A stretch of DNA of 64,000 nt from Labrys miyagiensis (GTDB taxonomy: Bacteria; Pseudomonadota; Alphaproteobacteria; Rhizobiales; Labraceae). Below the pieces are notes generated by a model, which was given only the letters and a program-made list of their open reading frames with translations, searched no databases and was not told where the DNA came from. Positions 24,776 through 33,402 of the stretch are shown piece after piece; the stretch's first letter is position 1; each line of letters opens with the position of its first letter. The stretch covers positions 54,394 to 118,393 of the forward strand of contig NZ_BSPC01000052.1 of NCBI RefSeq assembly GCF_030160835.1, written 5' to 3'. A program made the translations under genes and the position numbers.

Positions 24776-26460
24776 GTGCCGAGATCCACATCACCTTCGA
24801 GGGCGAAACCGTTTTGGCGCGCAAGGGCGAGAGCCTTGCGGCCTCGCTCGCCGCCCATGGCGTCCAGGCCTTCCGCACCACCCGCTGCGAGGCCGAGCGC
24901 GGCCTGTTCTGCGGCATGGGCGTGTGCCAGGACTGCCTCGTGGAGGTCGACGGCAAGCCGAACCAGCGGGCCTGCATGACCAAGGTGGATCGGCCGCTTG
25001 TCGTGCGCCGCGAAGCGCACGCCCGCCCGTTGGCCCCGATCGATGCCGGCCGCCCGCCTGTCACGATCGGCGAGATCGAGATGATCGAGCCGGAAGTGCT
25101 GGTGATCGGGGCAGGCCCCGGCGGGCTTTCGGCCGCGATCGCCGCCCGAAGGGCAGGGGCCTCGGTGCTAGTGGTGGACGAACGCAGCCAGCCGGGCGGC
25201 CAATATTTCAAGCAATTGAGCGTGGAAGCGCCCCCGGAAGCTCCGCCCGATGCCCAGCACCGCGAGGGGGCGGTGCTGATCGAGGAAGCAGGGCGACTCG
25301 GTGTCGTGATCCGGTCCGGGGTCACGGTCTGGGGCGCCTTCGAGCCCAATGAGTTCGCCGCAACCGCCGAGGGGCGCACGCTGCGCCTGCTGCCGAAGGC
25401 CGCGATCATCGCGACCGGTGCCTATGAACGCGGCTGGCCGGTGCCGGGCTGGACGCTACCCGGCGTGATGACCACCGGCGCGGCGCAGACGCTCTGGCGT
25501 ACCGCCCGCCGCCTGCCGGGCAGGCGCGTGCTGATCGCCGGTAATGGCCCGCTCAATCTCCAGCTTGCCGCAGAACTCATCGCCGGCGGCGCCGAGGTCG
25601 TCGCGGTGGTGGAATCCGCGCCGAGGCCTGGCGTGGCCCATGCCGGCCTGATCGCTCGCATGGCGCTCGCCTCGCCGCAGCTCATCCGGGATGGCCTGCG
25701 CTACCATGCAGCCCGGCGGTCCGGACGCGCCGCGATGATCCACGGCATGGTGGTGGCCGGGATCGAGAAGACGGCCGCGGGCCTATCGGTGCACCTGCGG
25801 AGCCAGGATGGCGCGGCGGAGCAACGCCGCGAGGTCGATGCGCTTTGCCTCGGCTATGGCTTCGAGCCTTCGAACGAGCTCCTGCGTGCGCTCGGCTGCG
25901 GCCACGACTATGATCCGCTGCGCCGGCAACTGGTCACACGCCGCAACAGCGACGGGCTCACCGATATCGCCGGCATCTATGCGCTCGGCGATTGTACCGG
26001 GCTCGGCGGCGCCCGGGCGGCGTTGGCCGAGGGCATCATCGTCGGGGTGGCTGCCGCGAGGGCGCTCGGACACCAGCCCGATGCCGGCCTCGCGAGCCGG
26101 CTGGCGCGCGCGGCCACCGATCTTGCCCGGCATCGGCGCTTCCAGCAGGCCCTGTGGTCCCTCTACGCCGCCCCCGCCTATTCGGCGAAGCTGGCGACGC
26201 CGGAAACGCTGCTCTGCCGCTGCGAGGAGGTCAGCTTCGGACAGATCGAGGAGGCGCTTTCAGAAGAGATGCGGCTGATGGGCGCAATCAAGCGGCGTAC
26301 CCGCGTCGGCATGGGCCGCTGCCAGGGCCGCTATTGCGCGCCGGTACTCGATGCCCTGCTGGCCGAACGCTATGGCCGGCCGCGCGACGAGTTCACCGGT
26401 TTCGCCCCGCGCGTGCCGGTGAAGCCGGTGGCGATCGAAGATCTCGCGCGTCTGGGATGA
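24772..26460 (+). CDS. Fused ferredoxin/FAD subunit of an amine or D-amino-acid dehydrogenase
   Basis: A 562-residue fusion. Residues 1-90 are a 2Fe-2S ferredoxin-like domain with Cys47, Cys52, Cys55 and Cys68 (GLFCGMGVCQDCLVEVDG, RACMT). Residues of about 105-430 are a two-dinucleotide FAD/NAD oxidoreductase (VLVIGAGPGGLSAAIAARRAG, ALGDCTGLGGA). The end is a BFD-like 2Fe-2S domain with cysteines in LLCRCEEVSF and MGRCQGRYC. In opine oxidases, hydrogen-cyanide synthase and D-hydroxyproline dehydrogenase the first two parts are separate small and large subunits; here they are one chain. The partner DAO subunit follows with an ATGA overlap. Confidence 0.88.
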   Translation: MSAEIHITFEGETVLARKGESLAASLAAHGVQAFRTTRCEAERGLFCGMGVCQDCLVEVDGKPNQRACMTKVDRPLVVRREAHARPLAPIDAGRPPVTIGEIEMIEPEVLVIGAGPGGLSAAIAARRAGASVLVVDERSQPGGQYFKQLSVEAPPEAPPDAQHREGAVLIEEAGRLGVVIRSGVTVWGAFEPNEFAATAEGRTLRLLPKAAIIATGAYERGWPVPGWTLPGVMTTGAAQTLWRTARRLPGRRVLIAGNGPLNLQLAAELIAGGAEVVAVVESAPRPGVAHAGLIARMALASPQLIRDGLRYHAARRSGRAAMIHGMVVAGIEKTAAGLSVHLRSQDGAAEQRREVDALCLGYGFEPSNELLRALGCGHDYDPLRRQLVTRRNSDGLTDIAGIYALGDCTGLGGARAALAEGIIVGVAAARALGHQPDAGLASRLARAATDLARHRRFQQALWSLYAAPAYSAKLATPETLLCRCEEVSFGQIEEALSEEMRLMGAIKRRTRVGMGRCQGRYCAPVLDALLAERYGRPRDEFTGFAPRVPVKPVAIEDLARLG

Positions 26461-27626
26461 GTGGCATGCTGGCGGCCCATCCCCTTCTTGGGGAGATCGA
26501 TGTCCTCGTCATCGGCGGCGGCGTGGTCGGTTCCTGCCTCGCGGGCTTTCTCGCCGAGGAGGGTGTCGGCGTCGGTGTAATCGATGATGGCCGCATCGGC
26601 GGCTCCAATGCCAATGCCGGCAGCCTGCATGTGCAGATGCAGAGCCGCTTCATGCGTCTTTATCCCGAGAATGTGCCGGGCATGGAACAGCAATTGCCGC
26701 TCTACCCCAGGGGCGTGCGCTTCTGGCAGGCCTTGCAGGCCAAGCTCGGCAGCGAGTTCGACCTCAAGATGACCGGCGGCTTCATGGTGGCGGAGAGCCA
26801 GGACCAGCTCGATTTCCTGAAGGTGAAAGCGCGAAGGGAGCGCGAACTCGGCCTCGATGTCGAGATTCTTGATCGTGCCACGCTCGATCGCATCGCGCCC
26901 TATTTCGGGCCGGCCGTGGTGGGGGCCGAGCTTTGCGCCAATGAGGGCAAGCTCGACCCGCTGCTGTGCAATGTCGCCATCCGCCGCTGGATCAAGGGCT
27001 TGGGCGTCGTGCTGCTCGAGAACGAGCCTGCTGGTCGGATCCAGCGCGAGGGCGCGGGCTTCACGGTGCAGACCGATCGCGGGCCGATCAAGGCGGGCCG
27101 CGTCGTGCTGGCGGCCGGCTCCGGCAGCACCGATCTTGCCAGAGATCTCGGCGTCGCGATTCCGGCCCGGCCCGAGCCGCTCCATATGAACATCACCGAA
27201 GCGACCATGCCGCTGATCGGGCATCTCATCCAGCATGCCGATCGCATGATCACCCTCAAGCAGCTCGGCACCGGACAGATCGTCATCGGCGGCGGCTGGC
27301 CGGCCCGCCTGACTGGCGGGCGAGGCTATCCAACCGTGGAACTGGCGAGCCTCATCGCCAATGTCACGCTGGCCCAGCACATCGTGCCGCGCATCGCGCC
27401 TCTGCGCGTCATCCGCACCTGGGCAGGCATCAATACATCGGTGGACGGGCGGGGCGTGCTGGGGGAGGTCGGGCAGGTGCCGGGCCTGTTCGCGGCCATT
27501 CCCGGCGATGCCGGCTATACGCTCGGCCCGCTCTCGGCCCATATCGTCGCCCAGCTGATGCTGGGTCGCGATCCCGGCGAGGATGTCTCGCCTTTCTCGC
27601 CTGGACGGTTTGCCCCGGGCGCCTGA
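26457..27626 (+). CDS. FAD-dependent oxidoreductase, catalytic DAO-type subunit (second copy)
   Basis: 389 residues: FAD motif VLVIGGGVVGSCLAGFLAEEG, GGSNANAGSLHVQM, then the DAO-fold core (AELCANEGKLDPLLC) and the C-terminal RTWAGINTSVDGRGVLG. It corresponds to the HcnC/OoxB-type catalytic subunit, whose partner is the iron-sulfur/FAD subunit just upstream (ATGA overlap). Electrons from amine oxidation would pass through the partner toward the respiratory chain. Closely similar in motif order to the stand-alone enzyme at 17634. Last gene of the operon; it converges on the second iclR gene 13 bases away. Confidence 0.87.
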   Translation: MSGMLAAHPLLGEIDVLVIGGGVVGSCLAGFLAEEGVGVGVIDDGRIGGSNANAGSLHVQMQSRFMRLYPENVPGMEQQLPLYPRGVRFWQALQAKLGSEFDLKMTGGFMVAESQDQLDFLKVKARRERELGLDVEILDRATLDRIAPYFGPAVVGAELCANEGKLDPLLCNVAIRRWIKGLGVVLLENEPAGRIQREGAGFTVQTDRGPIKAGRVVLAAGSGSTDLARDLGVAIPARPEPLHMNITEATMPLIGHLIQHADRMITLKQLGTGQIVIGGGWPARLTGGRGYPTVELASLIANVTLAQHIVPRIAPLRVIRTWAGINTSVDGRGVLGEVGQVPGLFAAIPGDAGYTLGPLSAHIVAQLMLGRDPGEDVSPFSPGRFAPGA

Positions 27627-27639
27627 AGGGCCCTTGGCT

Positions 27640-28476
27640 TCAGATCTGCAGCGCGCGGGTGATGTTGTTGGAAGCCTCCAGCGCCTCGGCGAGAACGCGG
27701 GTGCGCATGTCCTCGGGCGTGATGCGCATGCTCGGGCAGCAGACGTTCAGCGCGGCGACGATCTTGCCCTGGCCGTCGCGGATGGGAACGGAAAGCGAGC
27801 GCAGGCCGATCTCGAGTTCCTGGTCGACGATCGACCAGCTCTGCAGCCGGACCTCCTCGATGATGCTGCGCAACTGCACCTTCGAGGTCACGGTGTTGGG
27901 CGTGAACTTGGTCATGGTGATCTCGTCCAACTGCCGGTACAGCTCGTCGGGCGGCAACGCCGAAAGCAGGACACGGCCGGTGGACACGCAATGTGCCGGC
28001 ACGCGGCTGCCGATGGTGATGCCGACATTGATGCGCTGGTTCGAGGTGGCGCGGGCGACATAGATGACGTGGCCATGGTCGAGCACGGCCGCGAAGCACG
28101 ATTCCTGCAGCTTCTCCGACAGGTCGTTCATGATCGGCTGGGCCACGTCCCAGATGTCCATCGACGACAGGGCGGAGAAGCCGAGCTCCAGGATCTTGGG
28201 GCGCAGGTTGAAATGTTTGCCGTTGGTCTCGACATAGCCCTCGCGCACCAAGGTGAGCAGGAACCGGCGGACCGTGGCGCGGGTCATGCCGGTTGCCTGC
28301 GCCACTTCGCTGAGGGTCATCTTGGGCGTGCGGCGCGTGAAGACCTTGATCACCTCGAGGCCCCGCGCCAGCGAATTCACATAGTCGCGGTCGCTGGAGT
28401 CATTGGCCGGAGTATCGGCGAAACCGGGGGCTTCATCCCTCACCAGCAGATCTTCGTTCACGTCGGCGGCGCTCAT
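27640..28476 (-). CDS. IclR-family transcriptional regulator (PcaR/PcaU type), second copy
   Basis: 278 residues, same architecture as the regulator at 12539: helix-turn-helix (KMTLSEVAQATGMTRATVRR) and effector domain (AAVLDHGHVIYVARA, GITIGSRVPAHCVSTGRVLLS, SIVDQELEIGLRSLSVPI), with an extra 25-residue acidic N-terminus. It is co-transcribed behind the aldehyde dehydrogenase gene (stop and start overlap as TGATG), so it is controlled from operator f and should autoregulate. Either or both IclR proteins could recognise the shared operators. Confidence 0.92.
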   Translation of the reverse strand: MSAADVNEDLLVRDEAPGFADTPANDSSDRDYVNSLARGLEVIKVFTRRTPKMTLSEVAQATGMTRATVRRFLLTLVREGYVETNGKHFNLRPKILELGFSALSSMDIWDVAQPIMNDLSEKLQESCFAAVLDHGHVIYVARATSNQRINVGITIGSRVPAHCVSTGRVLLSALPPDELYRQLDEITMTKFTPNTVTSKVQLRSIIEEVRLQSWSIVDQELEIGLRSLSVPIRDGQGKIVAALNVCCPSMRITPEDMRTRVLAEALEASNNITRALQI

Positions 28477-29930
28477 CAATTGATATCACCCAAACACAGA
28501 TATTTCAGCTCGAGGAACTCTTCAATGCCATGTCGGGATCCCTCGCGGCCGATGCCCGACGCCTTCACGCCTCCGAATGGAGCGCCCTCATATGCCGTAA
28601 TTCCGGCATTAACGCCAACAATACCGAATTCCAGGGCCTCGCCCACGCGCCACATGCGCGCGAGGTCTCGCGTGAAGAAGTAGGCAGCAAGCCCGAATTC
28701 AGTGTCGTTGGCCAGTGCGATAACTTCCTTTTCCTCAGCAAAGTGGAAGATCGGCGCCACCGGGCCGAAGGTTTCTTCCTGCGAGATACGCATCTGGGGG
28801 TTGGCGTCGGCAAGAACAGTGGGCTCGTAGAAGGTGCCCCCGAGCGGATGCCGCTTGCCGCCGGTGATCACCCTCGCGCCCTTGGCCAGCGCGTCGGACA
28901 CATGGTCCTCGACCTTGGCCACGGCGGCCTCGTCGATCAGCGGCCCCTGCACCACGCCCTCCGCCATGCCGTCGCCGACCTTGAGCGCGCCGACCACCTC
29001 CGAGAAGCGCTTGACGAAGGCGTCATAGATGCCGTCCTGCACATAGATGCGGTTGGCGCAGACGCAGGTCTGCCCGGCATTACGGAACTTGGAGGCGACG
29101 GCGCCCTGCACCGCGGTCTCCAGGTTGGCGTCGTCGAACACGATCAGCGGCGCGTTGCCGCCCAGCTCCAGCGAGACCTTCTTGATGGTGCCAGCGGCCT
29201 TGGCCATCAGCTCGCGCCCCACCTCGGTGGAACCGGTGAAGGTCACCTTGCGCACGATCGGGCTGGTGACGAGCTCATCGCCCACTACCGAGGCAGCGCC
29301 CGTGATCACGCTGAACACGCCTGCCGGCAGGCCCGCGCGCTCGGCCAGCACGGCGAGGGCGAGGGCCGAGAACGGCGTGGCGCTGGCAGGCTTCAGCACC
29401 ATGGTGCAGCCTGCGGCGATGGCCGGCCCGGCCTTGCGGGGGATCATCGCCATCGGGAAATTCCAGGGCGTGATCGCGGCGCACACGCCGATCGGCTGGC
29501 GGATCGCCATCATGCGCTTGTCGCTGGTGGGAGCGGGAAAGGTCTCGCCGGCAATGCGCTTGGCCTCCTCGGCAAACCATTCGAAGAAGGCCGCGCCATA
29601 GAGGATCTCACCACGCGCTTCCGGGAAGGGCTTGCCCATTTCGGCGGTGAGGATGAAAGCGAGGTCGTCGGCGTTGGCGACGATGAGGTCGAACCAACGG
29701 CGCATGATCGCCGCCCGCTCCTTGGCTGGCCGGGCGGACCAGGCAGGCAGGGCCGCCCGCGCCGCCTCGATCGCCGCCCTGGTCGTGGCGCGGCTGGCCT
29801 TCGGGACGCTGCCCACCACCTCGCCGGTGGAGGGGTTCTTCACGACGATCGCGCCCTCGCCCTCGGTCTCCCACCTGCCATTGATGAAATAGGCTTGGCG
29901 GAGGAGGGACGGGTCCTGAAGCGTATGCAT
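28476..29930 (-). CDS. NAD(P)-dependent aldehyde dehydrogenase, succinate-semialdehyde type
   Basis: 484 residues, normal for GabD-like enzymes. Visible: TPWNFPMAM, the cofactor loop FTGSTEVGRELM, the glutamate motif LELGGNAPLIVFDDA, catalytic Cys in NAGQTCVCANRIYV and EETFGPVAPIF. Likely oxidises a C4-C5 semialdehyde (succinate semialdehyde, glutarate semialdehyde or 2-oxoglutarate semialdehyde) to the acid. The last of these would fit a route through a DapA-family deaminase. It is first in an operon with the second iclR and has the most symmetric operator of the set 56 bases upstream. Confidence 0.92.
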   Translation of the reverse strand: MHTLQDPSLLRQAYFINGRWETEGEGAIVVKNPSTGEVVGSVPKASRATTRAAIEAARAALPAWSARPAKERAAIMRRWFDLIVANADDLAFILTAEMGKPFPEARGEILYGAAFFEWFAEEAKRIAGETFPAPTSDKRMMAIRQPIGVCAAITPWNFPMAMIPRKAGPAIAAGCTMVLKPASATPFSALALAVLAERAGLPAGVFSVITGAASVVGDELVTSPIVRKVTFTGSTEVGRELMAKAAGTIKKVSLELGGNAPLIVFDDANLETAVQGAVASKFRNAGQTCVCANRIYVQDGIYDAFVKRFSEVVGALKVGDGMAEGVVQGPLIDEAAVAKVEDHVSDALAKGARVITGGKRHPLGGTFYEPTVLADANPQMRISQEETFGPVAPIFHFAEEKEVIALANDTEFGLAAYFFTRDLARMWRVGEALEFGIVGVNAGITAYEGAPFGGVKASGIGREGSRHGIEEFLELKYLCLGDIN

Positions 29931-29985
29931 GGTGCTCTTCCTGAAGAACGAAATGAATGGACGGTAGATGGTGATTCCAGAATTG

Positions 29986-30019
29986 TCACGCTATGCGAAC
30001 AAATGTGCGCATAGCGTGA
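29986..30019. promoter_or_regulatory. Regulon operator, site f, inside a perfect 17-bp inverted repeat
   Basis: Left 15-mer TCACGCTATGCGAAC, spacer AAAT, right 15-mer GTGCGCATAGCGTGA. The symmetry extends outward: 29981-29997 (AATTGTCACGCTATGCG) and 30008-30024 are exact reverse complements with a 10-base centre. It stands 56 bases upstream of the aldehyde dehydrogenase start and 191 bases before the sugar-type ABC operon. Confidence 0.85.
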
Positions 30020-30147
30020 CAATTAATCCTGAGGGGCATGCGACCCGAAGGGACTGAGGGCCTCGCCGAAGGGGCATGCCAGCGGCGGCATAGGGCCAAA
30101 TTCCAGCCAATGACATGTTTCCCCCTTGCCAAATTTGAAAAGCGAGT

Positions 30148-30181
30148 GTCACAATAGCGGACATGCGTGCGCATAGCGAAT
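30148..30181. promoter_or_regulatory. Regulon operator, site g
   Basis: Left 15-mer GTCACAATAGCGGAC, spacer ATGC, right 15-mer GTGCGCATAGCGAAT. Ends 34 bases before the ATG of the sugar-type ABC binding protein, so it probably controls the nine-gene plus-strand operon, independently of site f which serves the divergent aldehyde dehydrogenase. Confidence 0.78.
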
Positions 30182-30214
30182 ACAATTGCGGCGCAGATGC
30201 AAGAGGGGACAAGC

Positions 30215-31579
30215 ATGAAACCGCATGAAATTCGGTTCGGCATACCATCCGGTTCTGGCGTATCGCGACGGGGAGTCTTGCAGGGGCTGGGCGTTGCCGG
30301 CCTCGCGATGGGGCTCAATCTGCCCCATATGCTCAGCGCCCGCGCTGCCGAGCCGGTCACGCTGCGCTGGTGGTCGCCGCAGGCCTCGCCCGACCAGCTC
30401 AAAATGTACCAGGCGCAGATCGCGACCTTCGAAGCCGCCCATCCCGGCATCAAGATCGCCTTCGAGCCGACGTCGGACGAAGGCTATCCTGCGCAGTTCG
30501 CCGCTGCCTTCGCTTCCAAGCAATTGCCCAACATCGTCACCCATCTGCCGTCCTTCGCGGCCCAGAACTATTATGGGCAGGGCCTGCTGGAACCGATGGA
30601 CGATGTCATCAAGGCGATCGGGGAGGACAAGTACTTCCCTGGCGCCAACGATGTTTACAAGACCGCCGACGGCCACTATTGCGGAACGGCGATCGGCAAC
30701 ACCGCCGCCGACATGCTCTGGCTGCGCAAGGACCTGATGCAGAAGGCCGGCATTGGCAAAGCCCCAGCGACCTGGGACGAATTGCGCACCGCCTGCCAGA
30801 AGATGCAGGGCGATGGCATCTACGGCGCCCCGCTGCCCTACGGCCTCAATTCGATGACCTCGCTGATCTTCATCGGCTTCATCCATCGGGCCGGCGGCCA
30901 GATCTTCTCGCCCGATCTTGCCGTCGCCATCGACAGCCAGCCGACCTATGACGCGCTCGATTTCTACAAGTCGATGCGCGATTTCTGCCCGCCCGGCGCC
31001 ACCAACTACTCCTGGGGCGAGAGCCTGACCGCCTTCGTTTCCGGTGCCACCGCCACCGGCATCTATGCCGGGCGCGTGCTTGCCAATGTCAACAAGCAGA
31101 ATCCCGGCATCGCCGATTCCGTCACCTGCGCGACCTATCCCACCATTTCGGCGAGCGTGCCGAGCTGGACCTTCAACGACTTCCCCTCGGTGTTCATCCC
31201 CAAGGGACCGGCCAATGTGGCGGAGACCAAGGCTTTCGCCGCCTTCCTGTTCGAACCGGCCGGCTATATTCCGCAGCTCCTGGCGGCTCCCGGCCATATC
31301 CTGCCGGTGCTGAAGACCATCGCCGCGGATCCCGCCTATCTCGCCGATCCCATCATCAAGAAATACACGGCCGAAGTGACCCTGATGGCCAACGCGGCGG
31401 CGGGCGGCAACAATCTCGGCTACGAGACGGCAAAGCATAAGCCCAATCTCAAGGCCAACGAGATCATCGCCTCCAACGTCATCGCCGAATTGGTGCAGCG
31501 CGTCGTGCTCAATGGCGAGGAACCCAAGGCGACGGTGGGCGACATCGCCAAGAAGCTCGACGGCCTGATGAAGGCCTGA
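30215..31579 (+). CDS. CUT1-type ABC transporter, extracellular solute-binding protein
   Basis: 454-residue family-1 solute-binding protein. The N-terminus has a twin-arginine-like signal (VSRRGVLQGLGVAGLAM) and cleavage near SARAAEP, suggesting export of a folded protein. Mature part: VTLRWWSPQASPDQLKMYQ, FEAAHPGIKIAFEP, YGLNSMTSLIFIGF. This family binds sugars, glycerol-phosphate, polyols and also opines and some amines. AAGAGGGG precedes the ATG at 30215. First gene of a nine-gene operon that also encodes an aminotransferase and a decarboxylase, which points to a nitrogen-containing ligand rather than a plain sugar. Confidence 0.9.
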   Translation: MKPHEIRFGIPSGSGVSRRGVLQGLGVAGLAMGLNLPHMLSARAAEPVTLRWWSPQASPDQLKMYQAQIATFEAAHPGIKIAFEPTSDEGYPAQFAAAFASKQLPNIVTHLPSFAAQNYYGQGLLEPMDDVIKAIGEDKYFPGANDVYKTADGHYCGTAIGNTAADMLWLRKDLMQKAGIGKAPATWDELRTACQKMQGDGIYGAPLPYGLNSMTSLIFIGFIHRAGGQIFSPDLAVAIDSQPTYDALDFYKSMRDFCPPGATNYSWGESLTAFVSGATATGIYAGRVLANVNKQNPGIADSVTCATYPTISASVPSWTFNDFPSVFIPKGPANVAETKAFAAFLFEPAGYIPQLLAAPGHILPVLKTIAADPAYLADPIIKKYTAEVTLMANAAAGGNNLGYETAKHKPNLKANEIIASNVIAELVQRVVLNGEEPKATVGDIAKKLDGLMKA

Positions 31580-31587
31580 CCCCCAAC

Positions 31588-31610
31588 GGGGGCGGCACGC
31601 GCCGCTCCCG
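31588..31610. terminator. Intercistronic hairpin after the binding-protein gene
   Basis: GGGGGCGGC and GCCGCTCCC arms around ACGC, nine bases after the stop of the binding-protein gene and 26 bases before the permease start. Same arrangement as in the amino-acid ABC operon; probably adjusts the ratio of binding protein to permease. Confidence 0.5.
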
Positions 31611-31635
31611 CCTTTCCCGGACCGGACGAGATTGC

Positions 31636-32547
31636 ATGACGATGGTAGCCAGCCAGCAAAGGCAGCGAATGCCGCTCGAAAAGCGCTATGCCCTACTGGG
31701 CGTGGTGCTGATCGCGCCGGCCGTGCTCACGCTCAGCGCCGTCATCATCTATCCACTGGTCTCGGCGCTCTACCTGTCGCTGTTCTCGATCTACACGCCC
31801 ACGCTGCAGGGAAGCTGGGTGGGCCTCGACAATTATGCCGCGGTCATCGGCTCGCGAACTTTCTGGTCGTCCTTGCTGGTCACCCTGATCTGGACCTGCG
31901 GCACGCTGATCCTGCAGGTGGTGCTGGGCGTGGCCATGGCGTTGCTGCTCAACCAGAACATCCTGTTCCGTTCGCTGGCACGCAGCCTGGTGCTGTTTCC
32001 CTATTTCGTCTCCACCGTGGTGGCCGTGCTGGTCTGGCGCTGGCTGTTCAATGACCTCTACGGGATCCTCAGCCATATCCTGATCAGCATCGGCATCATC
32101 CATATGCCGGTAGACTGGCTCGGCCGCATGCCGAACGCCATGGAAAGCGTCATCGTGGTTGGCGCCTGGAAATTCTTCCCCTTCGTGGTGATCGCCGTGC
32201 TTGCGCGGCTGCAGACCATTCCCGAGCAGCTCTATGAGGCCGCCACCATCGATGGGGCGGGGGTGTTCGGGCGCTTCTTCGACGTCACCCTGCCCCAGCT
32301 GCGCGAGGTGCTGGCCATCGTCATCCTCCTGCGCACGATCTGGGACTTCAAGGAATTCGACCTGATCTACCTGCTGACCGGCGGCGGCCCCCTCAACAAC
32401 ACGCGGACCCTGCCGCTGATCGTCTACCAGCAGGCCTTCGGTCTCAACCAGATGGGCGTGGCGGCTACCTATGCCGTGCTGATGATGCTGGTGATGCTGG
32501 TTTTCATGCTCTTCTATCTCTACCGGGTGCGGAGGCAGGCAGCATGA
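31636..32547 (+). CDS. CUT1-type ABC transporter permease, first (UgpA/MalF-like)
   Basis: 303 residues, six predicted membrane helices starting with LLGVVLIAPAVLTLSAVIIY, and the EAA motif (IPEQLYEAATIDGAGVFGRF) that docks to the ATPase. Pairs with the next permease, with which it overlaps by ATGA. Confidence 0.93.
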   Translation: MTMVASQQRQRMPLEKRYALLGVVLIAPAVLTLSAVIIYPLVSALYLSLFSIYTPTLQGSWVGLDNYAAVIGSRTFWSSLLVTLIWTCGTLILQVVLGVAMALLLNQNILFRSLARSLVLFPYFVSTVVAVLVWRWLFNDLYGILSHILISIGIIHMPVDWLGRMPNAMESVIVVGAWKFFPFVVIAVLARLQTIPEQLYEAATIDGAGVFGRFFDVTLPQLREVLAIVILLRTIWDFKEFDLIYLLTGGGPLNNTRTLPLIVYQQAFGLNQMGVAATYAVLMMLVMLVFMLFYLYRVRRQAA

Positions 32548-33380
32548 GGGTCTCCAGCCGCGCCAACACCGTGCTGGTCAACCTGGTGACCTGGAGCCTG
32601 GTGATCGTGATCTCCTTTCCGCTGATCTGGATGGTGGTCACCTCGCTGCGCCCGCAGACCGAGCTCTTCAAGATCCCGCCGACGCTGATCCCCCGCTCGA
32701 TCACCTTCGAGCATTACGCCAAGCTGCTGTGGGAGACGCCGTTCCTGCGCTACTTCGCCAATTCGATGCTGCTGGCGACCTCCACCACCATCGTGGTGGT
32801 GGCGATCGGCACGCTCGGGGCCTACAGCCTGGTGCGCTTTTCCTATCGCGGCCGCGAGTTGCTGGCGGGGCTGATCCTCTTCACCTATCTCCTGCCATCG
32901 GTGGTCCTGCTGATCCCGCTCTATCTGATGATGGTGAAGCTCGGCCTCGCCAACACGCTGACCAGCCTGGTGATCGCCTACACGACCTTTGCGCTGCCCT
33001 ACGCGCTCTGGCTGCTGCGCTCCTTCATGGCCGGCGTGCCGGAAGACCTGGAATCGGCGGCGCTGGTGGACGGCGCCAGCCGCATGGGAGCGTTCTTCGA
33101 CGTGATCCTGCCCCAGGCCCTGCCGGGCATCATCTCCACGGCGCTGTTCACCTTCATCCTGGCCTGGAACGAATATCTTTATGCCCTGGTGATGGTGAAT
33201 GCGGACGACGTGCGCCCGCTCACCACCGGGGTGATGAACATGCTCATCACCTCCTTCAACATCGAATGGTCGCTGCTGATGGCGGCCTCCGTCATGATGA
33301 GTATCCCCCTCATCATCATCTTCGCATTCCTGCAGAGCTATCTCACCCGTGGCTTCGGTGCCGGCGGCGTGAAGGGCTGA
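32544..33380 (+). CDS. CUT1-type ABC transporter permease, second (UgpE/MalG-like)
   Basis: 278 residues with six predicted helices, the conserved RPQTELFKIPPTLIP periplasmic segment, EAA motif (VPEDLESAALVDGASRMGAF) and the terminal RGFGAGGVKG tail that is highly typical of MalG-like permeases. Translationally coupled to the preceding permease. Confidence 0.94.
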   Translation: MRVSSRANTVLVNLVTWSLVIVISFPLIWMVVTSLRPQTELFKIPPTLIPRSITFEHYAKLLWETPFLRYFANSMLLATSTTIVVVAIGTLGAYSLVRFSYRGRELLAGLILFTYLLPSVVLLIPLYLMMVKLGLANTLTSLVIAYTTFALPYALWLLRSFMAGVPEDLESAALVDGASRMGAFFDVILPQALPGIISTALFTFILAWNEYLYALVMVNADDVRPLTTGVMNMLITSFNIEWSLLMAASVMMSIPLIIIFAFLQSYLTRGFGAGGVKG

Positions 33381-33402
33381 GTGCAGCGGAGGATCTTCTG
33401 GC

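Noticed and set aside
16482-30019. Firm assignment as a hydroxyproline catabolic cluster
   Set aside because: DapA-family enzyme, D-amino-acid dehydrogenase and aldehyde dehydrogenase fit, but no proline racemase/hydroxyproline epimerase is present and many genes are left unexplained, so only a resemblance is stated.
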